Below are positions 59,289 to 64,000 of a stretch of DNA of 64,000 bases, piece by piece (position 1 is the first letter of the stretch; each line of letters starts with the position of its first letter). The position numbers were made by a program, and so were the translations under genes. The stretch comes from J027 sp965215855 (GTDB lineage: Bacteria > Chloroflexota > Anaerolineae > Aggregatilineales > J027): assembly GCA_965215855.1 (NCBI GenBank), contig CBDCER010000003.1, positions 2,852,001 to 2,916,000 on the forward strand. The letters run 5' to 3'. The notes beneath the pieces are model-generated. The model was not told the origin of the DNA and made no database searches. It saw nothing but the letters and a program-made list of their open reading frames with translations.

Positions 59289-59372
59289 TGCCGGAGGTGG
59301 GAGTCGAACCCACACGGGAGTTACCCCACACGAGTTTGAGTCGTGCGCGTCTGCCAATTCCGCCACTCCGGC
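59289..59372 (-). tRNA. tRNA-Leu (anticodon CAA)
   Basis: 84 bases. Acceptor stem GCCGGAG/CTCCGGC, D-arm with GGAATTGGCAGACGC, anticodon stem CACGA/TCGTG around CTCAAAC (anticodon CAA, reads TTG), a long variable arm GGGGTAACTCCC typical of leucine tRNA, and T-loop GGTTCGACTCC. The discriminator is A. CCA is not encoded. Confidence 0.97.
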
Positions 59373-59435
59373 ACTAAGTGGTGCAAGTATACGGCCTTTC
59401 TGAGTTCTCGTCAACGGGGAACATTGACATAATTG

Positions 59436-60056
59436 ATGGATGAAAAGGCACTGATTACTGCCGCCAAGCGCGGCCATGTCGAAGCATTTAATGAACTCGT
59501 GATGGCCTATCAAGACCTGGCTTATAGTGTCGCTTATCGCATCGTGCAGGACGAAGCAGGAGCCGCCGACGCTACCCAAACTGCTTTTATTTCGGCTTTT
59601 CGCAAGTTAGACCAGTTTGCTGGCGATTATTTCAAAGCCTGGTTGCTACGTATTGTCACGAATGCCTGCTATGATGAACTACGCCGCTTGAAACGCCATC
59701 CTACATTCTCACTGGATGGCATGATGGACGATGCTGAGGTCGACAGCCTCCCTCTGGAAAGCAACGACGATGACCTGCATCTCATCTCCCGATTTGAAGA
59801 ACCTGAAAGCTCTGCCCAGCGCCACGAACTCCGCGATGCCATTGAAGGCTGCATCAAAGCATTGAACGATACCTATCGGGTGATCGCTGTATTGGTGGAC
59901 GTGGAAGGATATAGCTATGAAGAAGCCGCGAATATGGCCGATGTTTCATTGGGGACCGTAAAATCACGTTTAAGTCGGGCGCGGGCGCGTCTGCGGGATT
60001 GCTTACGGCAGTATGGGGAACTTTTGCCAGGGCAATATCGTCTAAGTAATAGCTAA
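59436..60056 (+). CDS. ECF-type RNA polymerase sigma factor
   Basis: A 206-residue sigma factor. Region 2 has FNELVMAYQDLAYSVAYRI and AADATQTAFISAFRKLDQF; a linker of about 50 acidic residues separates it from region 4 (NDTYRVIAVLVDVEGYSYEE, MADVSLGTVKSRLSRARARL). Regions 1.1 and 3 are absent, as in the extracytoplasmic function group. A TTG directly before the ATG is an unlikely start. It is followed at 29 bases by its probable anti-sigma factor. It lies divergent from tRNA-Leu. Confidence 0.92.
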   Translation: MDEKALITAAKRGHVEAFNELVMAYQDLAYSVAYRIVQDEAGAADATQTAFISAFRKLDQFAGDYFKAWLLRIVTNACYDELRRLKRHPTFSLDGMMDDAEVDSLPLESNDDDLHLISRFEEPESSAQRHELRDAIEGCIKALNDTYRVIAVLVDVEGYSYEEAANMADVSLGTVKSRLSRARARLRDCLRQYGELLPGQYRLSNS

Positions 60057-60085
60057 AGGAGGATTGATCTCCGCTGGAGCAACCA

Positions 60086-61228
60086 ATGTCGATTGAAAGA
60101 CCAACGCCTGACGAATTACTCACATTATCCGCTTATCTCGATGGCGAGCTGTCGTCTGTCGAGCGTGAGGCGTTGGAAGCCCGTCTGGCTGAAGATATCG
60201 AACTACAGGCCGAACTGGAAGACCTGCGTCAGACGGTAGAACTGGTGCGATCTTTGCCGCGTTTGAAAGCCCCACGAGATTTTATGCTTGATCCAGGTAT
60301 TTACGGACGACAGGTCGTTCCTGAACCGAAGATCACGTTCCTATCACGCGGGACAATCTGGAAAATAGGCGGTGGGCTGGCAGCAGCGGCAGCAGCATTG
60401 GTGTTGATGATAGCAGCTCTATTGTCTTTAAGTGGAAATCAAGACTCGCAAACTGTACAGCAATCTATGATGCGGCGGCCATCTGTCGAAGTGGCGATGG
60501 ATTCTACGCCATCAATGAGCGTCACACCGGCGCTTTCTCAACCCGAGGCTGAAGCTCAAGCAACACAACATGCTCAAACAACTCTTGCACCTACCACTGA
60601 AGCAATGATGTTTACTACGGCAACTCAGGTGGCGATGGAAAACCGAGATCAAGAGGATTCAACGCTGGAACGGCGATTGACGATGACGGCATTAGCCATT
60701 GAATCGGTTCCGCTTAATGGGGATAGTTTTGAATTCACCCCAGCAGATAATGAAGGCATTGGTGCAGCAATACCGAATGATACTAGTCAAGGCCAGGCCG
60801 GTGGCGCGGGCGGTGATATTGGAGATGCACCACCAGCCCCACCCTTGCACACGCCCACCGCAATACCGACCATGCTGATGGCACTACCTACGTCAACCCT
60901 ACCATTTGAAATTAGTGAAACATCGGAACGTGCTGTTGAAACGGGTACAGAGAGCGTTGATAGCGATATGGTTGAGGAACCCTCGATTATGGAAGCCGCA
61001 GCACCAGATGTATCAGATGGTAGTGAAAACGGAGCTGATGAGGCGGTGGCCGAAGAAGACATGGGCATAGCACCCGCAACGGCAGACGATGACGCTTTAT
61101 ATGATGCAGCTGAGAGCGAAACAACGACCGATTTCGATAATGTCTTTGAAATCACGTCCTGGCTGGTAGGTGGCATTATCGGTATGATAATGTCTATATT
61201 TGCATTGATTTTATCCTGGCTGCAATAA
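60086..61228 (+). CDS. anti-sigma factor with two membrane helices
   Basis: A 380-residue partner for the sigma factor upstream. The N-terminal 60 residues (LLTLSAYLDGELSSVEREAL) match the anti-sigma domain but lack the HxxxCxxC zinc ligands. A membrane helix lies at about 94-116. The long outer part (about 117-350) is rich in Thr, Pro and Glu and low in complexity. A second hydrophobic helix at about 355-379 closes the protein (WLVGGIIGMIMSIFALILSW). GGAG precedes the ATG. Confidence 0.82.
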   Translation: MSIERPTPDELLTLSAYLDGELSSVEREALEARLAEDIELQAELEDLRQTVELVRSLPRLKAPRDFMLDPGIYGRQVVPEPKITFLSRGTIWKIGGGLAAAAAALVLMIAALLSLSGNQDSQTVQQSMMRRPSVEVAMDSTPSMSVTPALSQPEAEAQATQHAQTTLAPTTEAMMFTTATQVAMENRDQEDSTLERRLTMTALAIESVPLNGDSFEFTPADNEGIGAAIPNDTSQGQAGGAGGDIGDAPPAPPLHTPTAIPTMLMALPTSTLPFEISETSERAVETGTESVDSDMVEEPSIMEAAAPDVSDGSENGADEAVAEEDMGIAPATADDDALYDAAESETTTDFDNVFEITSWLVGGIIGMIMSIFALILSWLQ

Positions 61229-61233
61229 CCTCC

Positions 61234-61740
61234 ATGCTTGAAATAAACTATTGTGTGCGGTGTGGTGCGGCGATGGAAGATCGTTTCGCCTACGGCAAAA
61301 TACGACGGGTCTGTCCGGCCTGTGAGCATGTTCATTTCACTGATCCCAAAGTGGCAGCGGTGGTTTTCCTGCGTGATGGAGACCGCGTATTGTTGGTCAA
61401 ACGGGCGATGAACCCGGAACGTGGTAAGTGGGCTTTGCCGGCTGGTTATGTGGATGCTGGCGAAGATCCGCGAGCGGCGGCTATTCGCGAAACAGTGGAA
61501 GAGACGGGCCTCGAAATAACCATTCACCGTTTATTAGATGTGGTCTTTAACCCACCGATTCCCAATACATTCCACGGGGCGTCAATCGCTATTATCTACG
61601 CAGGGCGTGTTGTCGGTGGCACATTACAGGCGCAGGACGATGTGGACGACGTGGGATGGTTTACCAAAGACAGCTTGCCCGAAATTGCATTTCTCAGTAC
61701 GCGACAAGCCATTGAACGTTGGCTCTCCAACCGGAGTTAA
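61234..61740 (+). CDS. NUDIX hydrolase with zinc ribbon
   Basis: A 168-residue hydrolase of nucleoside diphosphate derivatives. A zinc ribbon is formed by C7, C10, C27 and C30. The NUDIX box GYVDAGEDPRAAAIRETVEE continuing to TGLE keeps all catalytic Glu residues. The arrangement resembles NudC-type NADH pyrophosphatases and ADP-ribose pyrophosphatases; the exact substrate is not clear. It starts 5 bases after the anti-sigma gene and its stop overlaps the convergent methyltransferase gene by 4 bases. Confidence 0.9.
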   Translation: MLEINYCVRCGAAMEDRFAYGKIRRVCPACEHVHFTDPKVAAVVFLRDGDRVLLVKRAMNPERGKWALPAGYVDAGEDPRAAAIRETVEETGLEITIHRLLDVVFNPPIPNTFHGASIAIIYAGRVVGGTLQAQDDVDDVGWFTKDSLPEIAFLSTRQAIERWLSNRS

Positions 61741-62519
61741 GTGCCAGTTTTGCGAGCAATGCCAATCTGGTTTACACCATGCCGTAGTGGAGTCCAGGTA
61801 GTGCGGGTAAGCACTTGAAAGAGCGCCGGAAGCCCAAACAAGCCAAACTGGATACTCTTTGGGAGTAGTGGTAGATACGGAACATCCCACAGACCGTCCC
61901 CAAAGTGTCGTAACACTGTAAAACCAGCGGCTTCGGTCCAAGTTCGCCATTGTTGCGGCGGGTGGACATTAATGTGGGTAGGGTCTTTGCCAATGGCATC
62001 GGTGGCAACGTCTTTAAAACGTCGCAAGCTATATACCGGATTGGGCGTGGCAAATAACCACAATCCACCATCTGCCAAAATGCGGTTGATCTCGTTCAAT
62101 GTCTGTTCGGGATCAGGCAGGTGTTCTATCAGATGCAACGCCACAACCACCGCGAACTCTTCATCTGCAAAATGGCTGAGATCATCGGCGCTGGCGATGA
62201 AAGCTGTGGCTTTGGGTGCGTTCTGTCGGGTTTTTTCGATACTATAGGCCGCGATGTCGATGCCTACGCAGTCAAAATCATCCTGGAGTAACCCTAGTAA
62301 ATCTCCCAGGCCGCAGCCCAATTCTAGCAATTTACCGCCGTCGGGCGGTGCATAGCGACGAATGAGGGTTGCATAGTAGCGGCGGGCGAACCAATACATG
62401 CTGAAGCGTCCCAGTGGACGATCTGCGTAGTTATAGTTCTCGAAATATTGCTGCCCGTACTCATCGAGAACATCTTGTTCAACACCCTGCACAGATGCAA
62501 CTTCGGGTTGTTGGGGCAT
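61737..62519 (-). CDS. class I SAM-dependent methyltransferase
   Basis: A 260-residue methyltransferase of the UbiE/glycan type. Motif I LLELGCGLGDLLGLL is at about 64-78, with post-I acidic VGIDIAAYSIEKT, then VALHLIEHLPDPEQTL and LFATPNPVYSLRRFKD. This pattern occurs in methylases of cell-surface glycans and quinones; the substrate is unknown. ATG at 62517-62519 has GGAGG 7 bases upstream; the longer frame does not. A hydrophobic C-terminus (LLPKSIQFGLFGLPALFQVL) may touch the membrane. Confidence 0.88.
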   Translation of the reverse strand: MPQQPEVASVQGVEQDVLDEYGQQYFENYNYADRPLGRFSMYWFARRYYATLIRRYAPPDGGKLLELGCGLGDLLGLLQDDFDCVGIDIAAYSIEKTRQNAPKATAFIASADDLSHFADEEFAVVVALHLIEHLPDPEQTLNEINRILADGGLWLFATPNPVYSLRRFKDVATDAIGKDPTHINVHPPQQWRTWTEAAGFTVLRHFGDGLWDVPYLPLLPKSIQFGLFGLPALFQVLTRTTWTPLRHGVNQIGIARKTGT

Positions 62520-62663
62520 AACGTTACCTCCGCAGTTATATACACTGTCTTTCAGAATTCCACGCACTATGTTTGATTGTTTGGAACCACGACACACCTT
62601 ATGATGTGCGTCGTAAAACCAATCTGCTTGAGTGGTTGGATATAAGGCGTTCAGGTTGCTATA

Positions 62664-62691
62664 TTGCTCTATTCATGTATCGCGATATAAT
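62664..62691 (+). promoter_or_regulatory. candidate promoter before the GMC oxidoreductase gene
   Basis: TTGCTC (62664-62669), 16-base spacer, perfect TATAAT (62686-62691). The palindrome TATCGCGATA (62679-62688) overlaps the -10 box and could be an operator. Confidence 0.5.
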
Positions 62692-62697
62692 GCGATC

Positions 62698-62775
62698 ATG
62701 ATGACCGAAACCCGTAAGACCTATAAATACAGATTGTATCAATCAGCAAGACACAAGGCGAAATTGCATCGCTAA
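62698..62775 (+). pseudogene. remnant resembling the TnpB/OrfB (IS200/IS605) N-terminus
   Basis: A 25-codon frame translates to MMTETRKTYKYRLYQSARHK followed by AKLHR and a stop. KTYKYRLY...K..LHR is the characteristic start of TnpB-type proteins of IS200/IS605 and IS607 elements. Nothing further of TnpB is found downstream, and no element ends were recognised. It is most likely the leftover of a decayed insertion between the methyltransferase and GMC genes. The frame is short, so a chance match is possible. Confidence 0.5.
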
Positions 62776-62801
62776 ATTTTGCCTGCAGAGAAAGACTGCC
62801 T

Positions 62802-64000
62802 ATGGATTCACAATATCAGTCAGTATCAACATTATTCACTAAACGCGAAATGGAAACGCTTGCGCTGATTTGCGATACGCTCATTCCATCGCTTGTCGCC
62901 GATTCCGACCCGCATGAACTGTATCAGCGTTGTGCCAATGATCTCGATGTGCCGCGAAAGTTGGCGCTGGTCATTGAGCGCGTCAGCGATCCGGGAATGA
63001 TCCGCGAATTGCGATATTTCCTGCGCGTCATTGAATTACCCCCGATGAATATGCTGCTCTCCAGGAAAAACAAGGCGTTTTCAGCGATGAGCTTGCCGCA
63101 ACGCACGGCTTTGTTGCGTTCGTGGGAAACCAGTCGCTTTAATATTCGTCGCAAGGCATTTCAAGCACTCAAACGGTTGGCACTGATGTTGTTTTATAGC
63201 CTGACAGACGACAAGAGCCGTAATCCTAATTGGCCTGCTATTGGCTACAGTGGTCCACCCCCGTCTCCTCCCACCCAACTGAAGACCACCATCACCCCGC
63301 TAGAAATCACTAGCGATACTGTGCTTTATGCAGATGTAGTCGTGGTAGGCAGCGGGGCAGGAGGTGGCGTGGTCGCAGACCAATTGAGCGCAGCGGGTCT
63401 AGATGTGATTGTGCTGGAGAAAGGTGACTATCACAACGAAACTGACTTCGATGGCGACGAACGGCGTAGCACTGAACGCTTCTTTGAAAAGTATGGATTG
63501 CTAACAAATCGTGACTTGAGCATCTCTATTCTTGCGGGGAGTATGCTCGGCGGTGGTACAGTGGTTAATTGGTCAGCTTCATTTCGCACACCGGACACAG
63601 TGTTGCATGAATGGGCACGGGATTTTGGCGTGAATTGGGGCAATGCTTACCAAGACGCGATGGATACCATCTCGCAACGTCTCAATATCAAAACTACTGG
63701 CAAGATCAATGCTCAGAACCGTGTATTAGAGACAGGGGCCGCGCAACTCGGCTATGATGCTCATCCAATCCCGCGTAATGTGCGTGATTGTCAGGATTGT
63801 GGATTCTGTAATTTCGGCTGTCCGCACGGAGCCAAGCAAAGCACGCTGCGAACCTATCTACAAGATATGGCAGCGCGTGGGGGACGGATTATTGTGCGGG
63901 CGCATGTGGATAAAGTGCTGGTGGAGCAGGGGCAAGCCAGCGGTGTACAGGCAACTGTCAGAGATCGTGACGGGAACTTCCATGCACTGACGGTGCGAGC
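62802..64000 (+). CDS. GMC-family FAD oxidoreductase, 3' end outside the window
   Basis: The first 399 codons of a flavin-dependent oxidoreductase, open to the window edge. Residues 1-155 are an N-terminal helical extension (TLALICDTLIPSLVADSD), as in long-chain alcohol oxidases and gluconate 2-dehydrogenase gamma-like regions. The FAD-binding motif VVVGSGAGGGVVADQL starts near 180. A Cys cluster C330-x2-C333-x2-C336-x3-C340 (CQDCGFCNFGCPHGAKQ) could hold an iron-sulfur cluster or be structural; the same motif occurs in fatty alcohol oxidases. The ribosome site is weak. Confidence 0.85.
   Translation, partial: MDSQYQSVSTLFTKREMETLALICDTLIPSLVADSDPHELYQRCANDLDVPRKLALVIERVSDPGMIRELRYFLRVIELPPMNMLLSRKNKAFSAMSLPQRTALLRSWETSRFNIRRKAFQALKRLALMLFYSLTDDKSRNPNWPAIGYSGPPPSPPTQLKTTITPLEITSDTVLYADVVVVGSGAGGGVVADQLSAAGLDVIVLEKGDYHNETDFDGDERRSTERFFEKYGLLTNRDLSISILAGSMLGGGTVVNWSASFRTPDTVLHEWARDFGVNWGNAYQDAMDTISQRLNIKTTGKINAQNRVLETGAAQLGYDAHPIPRNVRDCQDCGFCNFGCPHGAKQSTLRTYLQDMAARGGRIIVRAHVDKVLVEQGQASGVQATVRDRDGNFHALTVR

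Noticed and set aside
60787..61527. 246-codon minus-strand frame across the anti-sigma and NUDIX genes
   Set aside because: It covers parts of two well-supported plus-strand genes; the repetitive anti-sigma sequence keeps the opposite strand open by composition.
1..64000. CRISPR array, rRNA operon, prophage or complete insertion sequence
   Set aside because: No regularly spaced repeats, rRNA signature sequences, phage structural genes or intact transposase genes were seen on reading both strands.

Overview
This 64 kb window is bacterial chromosome with moderate GC. The best guess is a Chloroflexota bacterium (Anaerolineae or a related lineage). That is inferred from a monoderm-style set of lipoproteins with no outer-membrane genes, a T-box leader on serS, an actinobacterial-type xylose isomerase, an extended L34 protein, many secreted WD40/propeller proteins and a PspA pair. 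No rRNA is present, so the taxonomy is provisional.

Layout. 0-8 kb: gyrB, an O-antigen-ligase/TPR membrane protein and a GT4 glycosyltransferase on the minus strand, with asnB divergent. 8-12 kb: the ribosome/membrane-insertion operon rpmH-rnpA-yidD-(propeller lipoprotein)-yidC-jag, read leftward from a good promoter. 12-15 kb: a ParA-type ATPase translationally coupled to an acidic multi-span membrane protein, with no ParB in the window. 15-21 kb: a lipoprotein, phosphofructokinase, a possible PD-(D/E)XK-like protein, a DnaJ-domain membrane protein that appears frameshifted, a methyltransferase, a GNAT enzyme, and PspA with a membrane-anchored coiled-coil partner. 21-26 kb: a sensor kinase, three stand-alone receiver proteins and a BMP-type binding lipoprotein. 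26-29 kb: a T-box leader, a 58-residue membrane protein, serS and a TPR protein. 29-37 kb: three large secreted beta-propeller proteins, two of them translationally coupled.

37-56 kb holds the most coherent unit: a minus-strand catabolic cluster of 17 genes. It starts with a GntR/FCD regulator and a sugar ABC importer (binding protein, two permeases, two different ATPases). It continues with three sugar-isomerase-like TIM barrels, a Gfo/Idh dehydrogenase, two Tm-1-like ATP-binding proteins around a PEP-hydrolase-like TIM barrel, a creatininase-family amidohydrolase, a GlcD-type FAD oxidase and a cupin. A xylose isomerase gene faces it at the far end behind a structured leader. The transported compound cannot be read from the sequence. 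The enzymes suggest oxidation, isomerisation and ring or amide opening of an unusual sugar or sugar acid. Three 8-bp elements at exact 11-bp spacing lie over the regulator promoter, and a related palindrome lies in front of xylA.

56-64 kb: a GH1 glycosidase, two related single-span proteins, tRNA-Leu(CAA), an ECF sigma/anti-sigma pair, a NUDIX hydrolase, a second methyltransferase, a short remnant resembling the start of TnpB, and the 5' part of a GMC-type flavin oxidoreductase that runs off the window. No CRISPR array, rRNA, prophage or complete insertion sequence was seen.
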